Shown here piece after piece: positions 13,216-22,990 of a stretch of 64,000 nt of DNA (the first letter of the stretch is position 1; every line of letters begins with the position of its first letter). A program made the position numbers and the translations under genes. Location of the stretch: contig JAWRVZ010000216.1 of NCBI GenBank assembly GCA_037043235.1, positions 705,001 through 769,000 on the forward strand, in the 5' to 3' direction. This DNA is from Rhodeus uyekii. Its lineage: Eukaryota; Chordata; Actinopteri; Cypriniformes; Acheilognathidae. The notes beneath the pieces are model-generated. The model was not told where the DNA came from. It was given only the letters and a program-made list of their open reading frames with translations, and searched no databases.

Positions 13216-14589
13216 GTAAAAATTACAACCTATTCAATGCCACTGAAAACTACACTAATGCTAACTATACAACTGCAATGATTAGTTTCACCATTTGTTA
13301 ATTCTTAACATGGCCCAAAATAAACACACTCCAAACTCATGCAGTTATAGTGGTAGGAGAGATGTGAAACTAGCACAGCTCTATACATGTTCAATTTAGT
13401 GGACCAAAATATATCTAAAGTAGTTAATATTAGGGTAATAAAAATTGATATGACAGTGAGAGTGAATGTTTGTGTGAAAGAGAAACTGTGCAGTGTTGGC
13501 TTGTGTCCTGCACTCCGAGTCTGTGATGTTTACAGGCAGGAAATGTTTGTTCTGTGAAGGGGAAGGAAGCACCTCTCTTAGTAAACACAGCACATAACAT
13601 CACTTGCCATAACTGCCTCATATACACACTCTTTCGCCTGAAAGAGGAAATGATTTGTATCACAATTCTGTTTCTTGTAAAGAGCCATTATTCATCGCCC
13701 ATTAACACATCATTCAAATGATTCCAGCTTCAGCTTTGATCTTGCAGTTTTCAATCTCATCAACCAGATTCAGTCTTGATTCCAACATTATTCTGACTGA
13801 ACATACTCTGCAAATGTTCATAGTGTAGGGTGAACAAATTTGAATCTTTAGGAAAATGATGACTCTGAAAGCTAATTGGAGTCAGGTGCCAGCTAACTCA
13901 GAATCCAATCAATGACACAAGGTTGGACACCTTGGTCAGAGTTTTAACAAGTTTGTTATTGGCAAGAACCATTTACAGACTTGTTTAGTGGTTTGAATAG
14001 GTATAGTATCAACAGGTGTTGTAAGGGGGGAGATGGGATTGATTGGGGACTATATCTGGGTTTATTGAGTTCTGGGCTACATTTGTGCATCCGCACACAC
14101 AAGTTAACCAAACTTGATTTTTGGTACATGAGAAAAAGACAAAATCATGCATATGCTTGTATTCCTGATCTCCAGCACAATGTCAGTAGTGAAAGTGTTA
14201 TAGTCAAGACCAGCTCACTCGAGTCAGAGTCCAGACAGAGATCTACATAGGTTTAGTTCAATTCAAAACAGAGACCTGAAAAGGGTCTGAATGATTCAGA
14301 CTGTAAAAATGCTTTCCATTCGGGGTGAATAAAGCCGTGTTTCACATCAATGTTAAGCAAACCTCTTCAGCGCCTACACAGTTCACAAGGCACAAATTGG
14401 CACAGACCACAAAACATAGCACTTATAGTACTCATGACCTTGAGTCGGAGACAAGATCATGTCTAAATGCTCCTGAATCCATTACAAAGAATAGAGACTG
14501 AGTCTCTAGACAGAGTACTACAACACTGCCAAGTGACCGAGTTTACTGTGAACACGAAGGGAAAATTAATGTATACAAAAAGTAAGTGT
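13216..14589. other. unannotated stretch with faint repeat traces
   Basis: No gene is recognised. 14180-14235 ('gactcgagtcagagtccaga'-type text) and 14498-14530 ('agtactacaacactgcc') resemble the two arms of a degenerate GAGTC-rich fish interspersed repeat. The open frames at 13396-13663 and 13981-14250 show no domain. Confidence 0.35.
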
Positions 14590-15030
14590 AGGACGAGGTG
14601 GGCAGCTCTGGCCCACAAGATCTACTTTCCTGAGGAGCATAGCAGAAACCGTAATAACAAACACCTGAACAAGGTAATCAAGGTCTTCAAGATTACTATG
14701 GGTGCTTCTCATTACTCTTGCTTAATTATTATTCACTATGAATTTCTTAAATAACCAACCAGCTGACGACTCTGTGAAGTAATGCCTAAGTGATCAAAAA
14801 TATTCCAATTTACAAGTACGATTTCCTTCGATTCCTCTCTCCTCAATTTATTTCCTTTCATCCCTCCCACGCATCCTACACGAGTGGAGCTGAGATGTGA
14901 GGAAAGGAAGCAAGGAAAGAAAATGAGAAGCACCCTAGAAAGACATACTGAGATTAATTTGATCAGGGTTAGAGCTAAACTCTGCAGGCAAGTGGATTTC
15001 AGTCCAGCCAAAGTTGCCCTGCCTGGTGTA
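14590..15030. mobile_element. cyprinid-type fold-back MITE, interrupted
   Basis: The left arm reads 'agctctggcccacaagatct' ... 'ctttcctgaggagcatag' and continues 'aacacctgaacaaggtaatc'. The right arm at 14965-15020 has 'gttagagctaaactctgcag' and 'gtggatttcagtccagcc', which is complementary in layout to the left arm. The spacer is longer than needed (about 250 bp of purine-rich DNA at 14755-14950), suggesting a secondary insertion. The family assignment rests on recognition only. Confidence 0.6.
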
Positions 15031-15220
15031 GGAAATATATTACAAAATGGAATTTCATATAAAAGCATTTTTTGTGATGCACTCAACAAAAGGATGACTA
15101 TATCACAACCTTTTACCTCAATTTTACATCAATGCTTAAAACAAAATGGAATCTCAAAACATTAAAATCAATCATGATTCACTGAGCAGGAGATCTTAAA
15201 GAGTTTGATGTCATACTTAC

Positions 15221-15707
15221 TGACTGGTGAAGGTGTGCTGTATCCACTGAGGGGAAGGGTGGGCAGAGAGGGTGGAGAAAGTCCCCCCAGCATGTGTGGG
15301 AAAAAATAGGAATAGTGGGCCATTGGGAAGCCATTGAGGTGTGGGCTGGGGTTGCCCTTACCAGACATGGCCACCACTAGAGTTCGCCCACAGTCACACA
15401 GAAGAATCCAAAATGATGTTCAATGTGGATGCTTTGCAGGGATTGTTGAACCATAAGTACGTCCAAAGGATGCACTTTGATGTGCGCAAGTGTTTACTCC
15501 ATTTGATACTGGTAGATGAAGAAAAATTGGTGGATGTAGACAGATGAATGAAGGAGGTTCTCTAATTTCTTGCCGGGGGTTTTCTGTTGAATTTGATTCC
15601 CATATCACATGGGCCAATTGAATTTATTTCCAAACAGATCTGATTCCACTTATTGCATCCAACAGATGGTACATCTTACATGACATGTTCCACTTCCTTT
15701 GGAATAC
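15221..15707 (-). CDS. rara: retinoic acid receptor alpha, first coding exon (alpha-1-type N-terminus) with 5'UTR
   Basis: RAR-alpha is a nuclear receptor that pairs with RXR and switches retinoic-acid target genes. This exon carries 5'UTR (15369-15707) and codons 1-49 (15368 down to 15221), the A region of the ligand-independent activation domain. It reads PHLNGFPMAHYSYFFPHMLG and, further on, LSGYSTPSPV; HLNG-x-P...FFP-x-MLGGLSPP...SGYSTPSP is the hallmark of the RAR-alpha-1 N-terminus. The ATG at 15368 is preceded in frame by TGA (15420-15422). The donor is TCA|GTAAGTATG (intron begins at 15220) in phase 1, so the next codon starts with A, as in the family where Thr follows. The acceptor is T-rich, ending TTACTTGTAG at 15708. 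Zinc-finger and ligand-binding exons are not seen to the left and must lie beyond an intron of more than 15 kb. Which fish paralogue (a or b) cannot be told. Confidence 0.9.
15600..15680 (-). other. upstream ORF in the rara 5'UTR
   Basis: Close to the 5' end of the exon an ATG (about 15681, minus strand) opens a 20-codon frame beginning MSCKMYHLLDAI and ending at TAA near 15619. Short upstream frames are known in RAR leaders (best studied in RAR-beta). Whether it is translated cannot be seen. Confidence 0.4.
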
Positions 15708-15749
15708 CTACAAGTAAAAAAAAAACAGAGAGATTCGTTGAAATTAAAA

Positions 15750-16790
15750 TACACTACTCAAAAACCTAGGGGAACACTTAATCATCATAGTATAACACCA
15801 AGTCAAACACATTTCAGGGATATAAATCTGTCCAATTAGGAAGTGTAAGTTACTGGGAATCAATTTCACCTGCTTTGGTGCAAATGAAAGTGTCAAGAGG
15901 TGCAGTATGGTGTGTATCCAAGCACAGTTTCAAGAGCATGGAGGAGATACTGGCACTGCTAGAACCCTACAAAATGACCTCCAACAGGCTACTGGTCTGC
16001 ATGTTTCTGACCAAACTGTCAGAAACATACTTCATGAGTCCCTCTAATGGGACCTGTGCCATCAGCTCTGCACCATGCAACTTGATTGGCATTTGCCAGA
16101 GAACTCCAGAATTGGCAAGTCTACCACTGTCCTGTTCTCTTCATGGATGAGCGCAGGTTTACCCTGAGCATGTGAAAGACGTGAAAGAGTCTGGAGATGC
16201 GTGGGGAATGTTATGCTCTGAGCAACATCATCTAGGTTGACCGTTTTGGTGGAGGGTTAGTAATGATCTAAGGTGGAATATCTGTGGAGGGTTGCACGCA
16301 CCTCCACATACTAGCCAACAGGTGGACAGTGGACTTTTTGGTTTCTAAAATTTGGGGCAGGGCCAGAACAGAAGGATGGCGTCCTTAAAACAAAAATATT
16401 GTTTTATCATTTGCGATTTTATTACTAATGCAATAAATCGTTCAGCCCTAATCGAGCACCTCTGGAACAGTGTGTATCAGAGCATCCAAAGCCCAAAGTG
16501 GCACTACAGAGGAGCTCACTGATGCCCTGATCCAGGTCTGGGAGGAGATCACAGAGGACACCATCCACCATCTCATCAAGAGCATGCACAGACATTGTCG
16601 TGCATGTATACAGAAACATCAGGGCCAAACACACTACTGATTATGAGTTGCTGTGATGAACCTCAGCCTGTAACTTCTATATTGATTTTGGTAGGATTGA
16701 ATCCAGTCCTCAGTGAGTTGATTATTTTGTTTTCCATTAAATGTTGTCACAATTTTGTTCTAATTTAATTTTGAATGTATATAATTAATA
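15750..16790 (+). pseudogene. Tc1-like transposase pseudogene
   Basis: Starts near 15755 with terminal-type sequence ('actactcaaaaacctagggg' then 'aacacttaatcatcatag') about 50 bp upstream of the rara exon. Coding remnants include a block at 15920-16110 with QNDLQQATGLHV-like text, the LFMDERRFT block at 16137-16163 (catalytic Asp region) and IEHLWNSV at 16450-16475 (catalytic Glu region), followed by EEITEDTIHHLIKSMHR near 16535-16590. A stretch at about 16340-16440 does not fit and may be a later insertion replacing the middle of the gene. Stops and shifts make it inactive. The frame at 15875-16150 is one of its fragments. Confidence 0.8.
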
Positions 16791-17334
16791 TAATTAAATA
16801 TTTTGGAATTGAATATTCCAAAATGCTTTAAGATGTCTTAAATTCCTTTCACACAGTCTTAAATAGCACCAAAGAAGCACCAAAAAAAGTAAAATGGTCA
16901 TAGTTTTTCAGACATAATATGCAAGAATCTAACAAAGATCTATGTGAATTTGACAGGAATTAAAAAACCTTTCAGTAATTAAAATGAATCCAATTCATTT
17001 GATTAAATCATGTGAATTGTTGTGTGTAACACTGTCAGTTTATTGAGTATTGCGTCACATGCTGATGCAACTCTTGACTCCATAAGAAAGAACATTTGTC
17101 TCTAGCACACCGGATCATTTCAAAAGACTGCTTACGCCAATCTCACCCTCAACCCCACGGCATGTACAAAGGAAATCAAGTCATCAGTTCCTCTTTTTGC
17201 GTTGGCCAGGCGTGGTCAGAGATATTTCATCCATCTGAGAGCATGTTTAATAGGCTCAAGTCAATGTTAAGAGGCCTGTCTTTTTTATGTGGGAACTTCT
17301 TTGCAATCTTTGTGTTACAGTATAATTATACATT
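16791..17334. other. unannotated stretch
   Basis: No gene is recognised. 17040-17330 is of balanced composition and repeat-free, and could be conserved non-coding sequence; the frame at 17096-17341 has no domain. Confidence 0.35.
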
Positions 17335-17475
17335 TAAATGATAAGTAGTAGTAATTAAATGCATGCACACACTATAGGGTAAGGGTTAAGATGAGGGATT
17401 TGTTTAGGGTTAGTTCCATGTAATTATGCATGATTTATTGTTATTACTGTAGTAACTACATGTAAGACAAGTAAC
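17335..17475 (+). repeat. interspersed repeat, partner of 10608-10760
   Basis: Shares 'tatagggtaagggttaag', 'gtaattatgcatgattta', 'ttattactgtagtaactaca' and 'catgtaa' modules with the inverse copy near 10.6 kb. Confidence 0.65.
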
Positions 17476-18004
17476 AAGGTTAGTGTAAAAACGTATTTGC
17501 TCTCATGATCTGTTATCAAAATAACTTTCCCTCCCTCTTGTAGCATAATCTCTTCTCTGATGATGTGTTTACTGGCGTGAGAGTGGGACAACCTGCCACT
17601 CATGAGATCACAGCACAATAGCAAAACACAAAACAACAATCAACTCTGGATGGATGGACAACATAAAAAAGTGCTGCCCTACATGTTTGTTTTCTTGTTC
17701 GAGAAGCCGTTTCACTCAGACATACATCACAATAGGAAAGACAAGACTATCGCAACTTTTACCGCAAGTCAAACAACCTAACAAATCCACAAACTCTTAA
17801 TTATATACATTTTATTTAAAGGTTAATCTTTTGTAATCAGTAATTTCTAAAATTTACCATATACTATTCAGATTCCAAAATTTACCATTTAACATACATC
17901 AGGGTTACGGTTAACTAAAACTAAAAACAAAACCATGTAAAAATCAATTGCTAGAAATAAATTGTGCTTCACTCTTTTCATTGTGCTTAACGTGATGTAA
18001 TATA
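17476..18004. other. unannotated stretch
   Basis: No feature is recognised. Confidence 0.4.
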
Positions 18005-18282
18005 CACTGTAAAAAATAATCTCGTAAAAAAACGGTAATTGACTGGCAGCTACGGCTGCCAAACAAAAACCATAAAATTAAAGTAAAATATCTTAATTCA
18101 AATAAAGTGCAAAAACAATAATTTTACAGAAATTTTCATTAAAAATTGTAGTGAAAAAACATGTTATTTTACAGATTTTTCCCGTGTTTAAAGGAAGATA
18201 TTTTACCTTTTTTTTACGGTTTTTGTTTGGCAGCCGTAGCTGCCAGTCATTTACCGTTTTTTTATGATTTTTTTTTACAGTG
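18005..18282. mobile_element. MITE with CACTGTAAAAAA ends
   Basis: Begins CACTGTAAAAAATAAT and ends TTTTTTTTACAGTG, flanked by TA on both sides (18003-18004, 18283-18284). Just inside, GACTGGCAGCTACGGCTGCC is answered by GGCAGCCGTAGCTGCCAGTC, giving about 60-bp arms. 278 bp, non-coding. TA duplication and the CACTG tips suggest a Tc1/mariner-related or similar TA-targeting superfamily; this is inference. Confidence 0.85.
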
Positions 18283-18285
18283 TAA

Positions 18286-18985
18286 AACTGTTATTTTATG
18301 GATCTTTCCTAGATTACTATGATCAAAAACCTTCAATTAAATTACAGTGTTAACAGTTCTACGGATAAACACTGTTTATCAAAGGTCAAACACCTTTAAT
18401 TAAATGATATCGCTAAGAGTTCTATGGTTAAACACTGTTATTTTACAGGTATTTACTAAATTATTACAGTCAAACACCTTTAATTAAATGATATTGCTAA
18501 GAGTTATATGGATAAACATTGTTATTTTACAGGTATTTACTAAATTATTACAGTCAAACACCTTTCATTAAATGATATTGCTAAGAGTTCTATGGATAAA
18601 CACTGTTATTTTACAGGTATTTACTAAATTATTACAGTCAAACACCTTTCATTAAATGATATTGCTTAGAGTTCTATGGCTAAACACTGTTATTTTACAG
18701 GTATTTACTAAATTATTACAGTCAAACACCTTTAATTAAATGATATTGCTAAGAGTTCTATGGCTAAACACTGTTATTTTACAGGTATTTACTAAATTAT
18801 TACAGTCAAAAACTTTCAATTAACTGATATTACTAAGAGTTCTATGGATAAACACTGTTATTTTACAGGTATTTACTAAATGATTACAGTCAAACACTTT
18901 CAATAAAACGACAGTGTTAAGAGTTCTACAGATACACACTTATTTTACAGATTTCCTAAATGATTACAGTCAAACAATAAATAGT
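18286..18985 (+). repeat. tandem array, 84-bp unit, about 8 copies
   Basis: Units of the form 'cactgttattttacaggtat' + 'ttactaaattattacagtca' + 'aacacctttaattaaatgat' + 'attgctaagagttctatgga' + 'taaa' follow one another without spacers. The central units differ by only a few bases; the outer ones are more diverged, the usual pattern for unequal exchange. The array abuts the CACTGTA MITE, and units include 'cactgttattttacag', echoing the MITE end. Confidence 0.92.
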
Positions 18986-19325
18986 CAAGACGTGCTCAAG
19001 ATTTAAAATGAAGTTTTATTTTGGCAGATAAAATAAGTATAAACAGTATAAAAAATAATTAAAATCATCTCAAACTTCCATTTGCAGCATTTGTTTACAT
19101 ATAATTTAATAGTGTCTAAATTATGTAAAACATGTAATCTAAAATCACAATTATTGAATAAATAAAATACAAAATTTAAATTACTTCAGTAATTAACAAT
19201 AGTTTATCAAATTCTCAAACTAGGATTATGGTGACAATCTAAACATACTGAATACAAAACTGTAACACTTTACAAAATGAACAGCACTTATACAGCGTTT
19301 ATTAAAATTATACAGCATTTATTTA
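18986..19325. other. unannotated AT-rich stretch
   Basis: No feature is recognised. Confidence 0.4.
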
Positions 19326-19857
19326 TTAAATTTATGACTGGAGTAATGATGCTGAAAATTCACCTTTGCTAACAAGAATGAATTACATTTTTAAATATTT
19401 TCAAATAGAAAAGTTATTTTAAATTGTAATATTATTTCACATTATTACTGTTAGTATGAGTAATTAAATAAATGCAGCCTTGCAGGTGAGCAGACGAAAC
19501 TTCTTTTAAAAACATAAAAAATCTTACGATCCCAAACTTTTGAACAGTGTGTGTGTGTGTGTACACTACTATTTCTTTCTTTCGCTGAACACACAGACAC
19601 ACAAAAATTATATATACACAGTATATATTTTAAAATGTAATTTATTCCTCTGATGCAAAGCTGAATTTCCAGCATCATTACTCCAGCCTTCAGTGTCACA
19701 TGATCCTTCAGAAATCATTCTGATATGAGGATTTGCTGCTCAAGAAACATTTATGATTATCTATTATCAATGTTGAAAACAGTTCTTTTATGATTCTTTG
19801 ATAAATAGAAAGTTCAAAAGAACAGTATTTATCTGAAATAGAAAGCTTTTGTGACAT
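19326..19857. mobile_element. fold-back MITE family copies (ACTGGAGTAATGATGCTG type)
   Basis: 19328-19555 runs from 'gactggagtaatgatgctga' to 'ttacgatcccaaacttttga', the usual half-element. 19620-19855 has the complementary half ('ccagcatcattactccagcc', 'gtcacatgatccttcagaaa', 'caagaaacatttatgattat'). The abundant cyprinid fold-back family has these modules as two arms around its termini. Non-coding; the frame at 19451-19699 is a shadow. Confidence 0.75.
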
Positions 19858-20177
19858 TGTATACCGTTCAAAAGTTTTGGGTTGGTAAGATTTTATTTTA
19901 TTTGGGAAAGAAATTCATAAACTTTTTCAGCAAGGATGCATTAAAGTGACACTATAGATATTTATAATGTTGCAAAAGCTTTATATTTCAGATAAATGCT
20001 GTTCTTTTGAACTTTTTATTCATTAAATAATCCTGAAAAAAAAAATGTACACAGCTTGTAACGTTATCCGTTGTTTTCACGTGACGTCATCGAAACTTGC
20101 GTACCGGCATATCCGCCATTTTGATTCCCTATGCAAAGCAACGACAAAGCTTGTATATTCAAAACTTATGCTCACAA

Positions 20178-20397
20178 ATGCCTATGTGTGGAATTTTTGG
20201 ATGTTCAAATAGGCCAGGAGTAAGTACAGATGTAAGATTTTTTAAACTTCCAAAAGTGATAACTGGACAATGTGAAAGAACACGAATTTTGTCAGAAGAA
20301 AGGCGACGTGTATGGAAAGCTGCGATCAACAGGGCTGACATTCAGACTGAAGAAAAATGGAATAGAACGATCATATGCTCTAAACATTTTGTAGGGG
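20178..20397 (+). CDS. THAP-domain zinc-finger exon (probable transposase remnant)
   Basis: THAP domains are C2CH zinc fingers that bind DNA; they occur in host regulators and at the N-terminus of P-element-type transposases. From ATG 20178 the frame gives CGIFGCSNRPG, then FFKLPKV, RRRVWKAAINRAD and IICSKHFVGG: the Cys-x4-Cys pair, the conserved Trp, and the Cys-x2-His pair with the following Phe are all in place. It ends at a strong splice donor (GG|GTAAGT, intron from about 20398). An acceptor (CTCCTTTTTAG) precedes 20733. Joining the two in the expected phase gives a stop seven codons on, whereas a neighbouring frame stays open for 53 codons to about 20893. So it is either a THAP-only product or a frameshifted remnant. 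It lies inside matched inverted ends. Confidence 0.6.
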
Positions 20398-20732
20398 GTA
20401 AGTTTAAATGTATTGACAATATTTAATATGTTTAGAAGCTGCAATTTATACCAAAAGTAAAAATGTGTTACAGTCGACAGACAATAACCCACCCCACCCA
20501 CTTTGTCCTAATTAGTAACTTTCCCCAAAATGCCTTCGTAACTCAATAAACTTAACCTTTAGCAGTATTTGACATTCCTTTACCTTTTGTTTATTGTTAT
20601 AAATTGGAAACATATTCAACAATTAAAATAATACAAGTTAAATTCAACCAATTTGTCTAACGTCCTTTATATTGAAATTCGATTCAGCAGTTAAAATAAC
20701 ACCTAACGTTATATTTTATATCTCCTTTTTAG

Positions 20733-20893
20733 GCGCTAAAGACACAGAGCAGTGATGAAAACACTATTGTTCATGTTAATTCAGTCCATGGAGAGGTTCA
20801 TGAATGTGAAAGTACAGAGCGTTCTAAAACTGCGGTAACTTGTCCTCATTCCACCACGTGTATCCATAAACACAACAGAAGTCACTTATGTTA
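20733..20893 (+). pseudogene. possible second exon of the THAP unit
   Basis: Follows a pyrimidine-rich acceptor at 20722-20732. One frame is open for 53 codons and reads QSSDENTIVHVNSVHGEVHE and beyond, ending in TAA near 20893. This frame is out of phase with the donor of the THAP exon, and no domain is recognised. Low confidence. Confidence 0.3.
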
Positions 20894-21593
20894 ATTGTTT
20901 TTGATTTACAATCTACAAATATGTAGTATTAGAGTAATAAAGAGTATGATAACAAGTAAAATTAGCGACGATCGTCAATAAGATATACGAGTTGACACTG
21001 ACAGTAGGGAATCAAAATGGCGGTGCGCAGTGCATGGTGGGTAACTACGCAAGTTTTGTGACGTCCGTGAAAACAACGGATAGTGGGTACTGCTCCTTTA
21101 AGGCGGAGCGCTTTTTCACTCTCAAGAGCAGTAATGAGGTCGTTCGAACAGAGCGCGAGCAGGGAAGCATCGCATGTATGTGGAGTGAGGTTTTTCACAC
21201 AGTTTTCATTTATGTTGCTCTTACTATTGTTTTGTTGTTGTTTAGTAACGCGATTGCCAACTGCCCCGGTGTGTGTAGAATGGACAGTTCCTGTTAATAA
21301 AGGACCCCTCATGTGGAATATCAGAACTGATATTTGTGTTGGTGCTTTACTCTACGTTTAGGCGAGCTATCCGGCCTCTCCTAGAGAATAAACGCGTTAC
21401 AAGCTGTTTTCAACATTAATAATAATAGTAAATGTTTCTTAAGCAGCATATCAGAATGATTTCTGAAGGATCATGTGACACTAAAGACTGGAGTAATGAC
21501 GCTGAAAATTCAGCTTTCCTAATGTTAGTATGTCAATACTCACCGCTCCTGAAGATCATGTGGCTTGATTTTTTTCTTCCTAAAATGTATTTT

Positions 21594-21597
<4 letters not shown>

Positions 21598-21626
<29 letters not shown>
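21598..21626 (+). repeat. short (CA)n tract
   Basis: About 28 bp of CA repeats. Confidence 0.9.
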
Positions 21627-21897
21627 TTAGCCATTTACTTACTAACAGGGATTTTCAAAAGAGCTTGTACAAGACTCCGTTCTCAGTTCACTCATTTACA
21701 AAGCTCTTATATAGATTTTTTTATCTTAATCCTAGTTTACAATATTAACACATGCTAACAACACACAGTAACGTTAATGTTAGCTAATACATTGAACTAT
21801 GTAATGTCGTTATCGGGATTAGATTATTACTTAAACACATTACATCACAATGTAGCAGACTATATTTTTTTTATAAAAGCTAAATTATTTAACTTAC

Positions 21898-22206
21898 CTT
21901 CTGTAGTTGTCCGGTAACGTTACGCGTTGGTAAAAGTCGTTGGCCATATTGCATTTTTTCTTGTTTGTTCACCATTAACAATCTGCAACTTAAATTTGCC
22001 TAAAATATAAAATTTTGCAGTCCGACGTAAAATAATCAATGTAATAATCCATGCAAAACCGAGCTGAAGTAGTACTGTGCACTGCAGATGGCGAGCTGCA
22101 ACGCACACAGACAGATACGCGCGCGCGGGCACTCGCTTTCCAACAAACGGATTCAAATTTGAAAAAAGGCGCGCACGCTGTAGAAGGCGCGCACATTTGT
22201 CATTGG
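21898..22206 (-). promoter_or_regulatory. candidate minus-strand promoter and first exon
   Basis: Read on the minus strand: an inverted CCAAT box (plus ATTGG, 22202-22206), two GGCGCGC blocks (22168-22174, 22186-22192), a TTTGAA element, a CG-alternating stretch (about 22108-22118), then exon-like sequence ending in CTACAGAAG|GTAAGTTAA with the donor at 21897. An ATG with good context at 21947 opens MANDFYQRVTLPDNYR up to the donor (phase 2); another ATG at 21975 reaches the donor in phase 0. Direction and position (6 kb upstream of the rara exon acceptor) would suit a 5' exon of rara, but a separate gene is equally possible. I do not recognise the peptide. Confidence 0.35.
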
Positions 22207-22603
22207 CCAGATTCCTGGATGAAACTCAGCATAACCAATCATGCTCAAAGCAACACAGACATACAATAGCCTAATGTGGCATTTGTAGGCTGTTGTATTA
22301 AATAATTGTTTAAATTGGGTTTTTATTGCACATATATATGTGTATATATTGAGTATATATTATATATTGTTTTTTTTTTATTGCAATAAAACTTTATTGT
22401 ATTATACAATTATAAATTGTATTATTGTATTTTATTTATTATAAATTATGCAATTTATTTTCCTGACATTTCCTTTAGAAATACTCTGCCTAATAATGTC
22501 AACTCTCATTTTCACTTTTACTGTGTGCCACTGTTACACAACCTGTTGGTTTAGGTTTAATCTTCTGTCCAAAGCAACACTTGTTTGCTAACATTGCATA
22601 ATC
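22207..22603. other. unannotated AT-rich stretch
   Basis: Contains a TATATA-rich low-complexity patch (22325-22460). No gene is seen. Confidence 0.5.
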
Positions 22604-22990
22604 AGGCATAATATTATGACCTTCCTAATATTTTGTTGGTCCCCCTTTTGCTGGTAAAAAAAAGCCCTGACCCCCAATATGTTAGCAACAGATCCTTTAA
22701 GTCTTGTAAGCAATGCACACGCACCTGGCCACCATGATGCAAAAGAAAATATGATTCATCGGAATCTGTGCTCCGTGGTCCAGTTCTGATGCTCACGTGC
22801 CCACTGTTGGCACTTTTGGCAGTGGACAGGAGTCCGCATGGACACCCTGACTGGTCAGTGGCAATGCCGCCCCATATGCAACAAACTGAGAAGCTCTGTG
22901 TATTCTGACCCCTTTCTATCAGAACCAGCATTAACTTCTTGAGCAGTTTGAGCTCCAGTAGCTCATCTGTTAATCCTTACGCATGCCCAT
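22604..22990 (-). pseudogene. Tc1-like transposase pseudogene with large internal deletion
   Basis: On the minus strand the coding text reads RTGPRSTDSDESYFLLHHGG (catalytic-Asp region of a Tc1-like transposase) and then jumps directly to VHCLQDLKDLLLTYWG, a C-terminal segment that normally lies well over 100 residues downstream. The DDE core between them is missing. The end sequence at 22614 ('attatgaccttcctaatatt') is the usual 3' flank of the family. The open frame of 105 codons (22614-22931) is thus a fused relic. Confidence 0.8.

Larger units (their letters stand above)
20065..21082 (+). mobile_element. DNA-transposon-like unit with about 70-bp inverted ends, THAP-bearing
   Basis: Left end TATCCGTTGTTTTCACG then GACGTCATCGAAACTTGCGTA; the right end in reverse complement gives TATCCGTTGTTTTCACG then GACGTCACAAAACTTGCGTA. 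Both continue to CCGCCATTTTGATTCCCTA after a short unpaired segment. The arms enclose about 900 bp that includes a THAP zinc-finger exon. P-element-type transposases (THAP9 relatives) begin with a THAP domain, so this is plausibly an internally deleted P-like element. No catalytic domain is present. A clear target duplication was not found. Confidence 0.65.
20057..21401. mobile_element. LTR-like unit with TG...CA ends and AGCT duplication
   Basis: Starts TGTAACGTT and ends ACGCGTTACA (inverted tips), with AGCT on each side (20053-20056 and 21402-21405), the hallmark of a retroviral-type integration of 4 bp. The right 320 bp (21083-21401) contains AATAAAGG (about 21295-21302) and has LTR-like composition. 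The rest, 20065-21082, is an inverted-repeat unit with a THAP exon. The simplest reading is a roughly 330-bp solo LTR into which a DNA transposon jumped close to its left end. The alternative is one 1.35-kb element of an unknown kind. Confidence 0.55.
19858..21535. mobile_element. fold-back MITE copy split by an LTR-like insertion
   Basis: Left arm 19858-20056 starts at the element tip ('ataccgttcaaaagttttgg') and runs to 'aaatgtacacagct'. The right arm resumes at 21402 with 'agctgttttcaacattaata' and continues to 'gaaaattcagctttcc'. The two parts join logically in this family. Between them sits the 20057-21401 unit. Confidence 0.7.

Noticed and set aside
16340..16440. Possible separate small transposon in the Tc1 fossil
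   Set aside because: The stretch does not align with Tc1 coding but has no inverted ends or duplication.
18286..18985. CRISPR-like array
   Set aside because: The 84-bp units are contiguous without unique spacers; eukaryotic satellite pattern.
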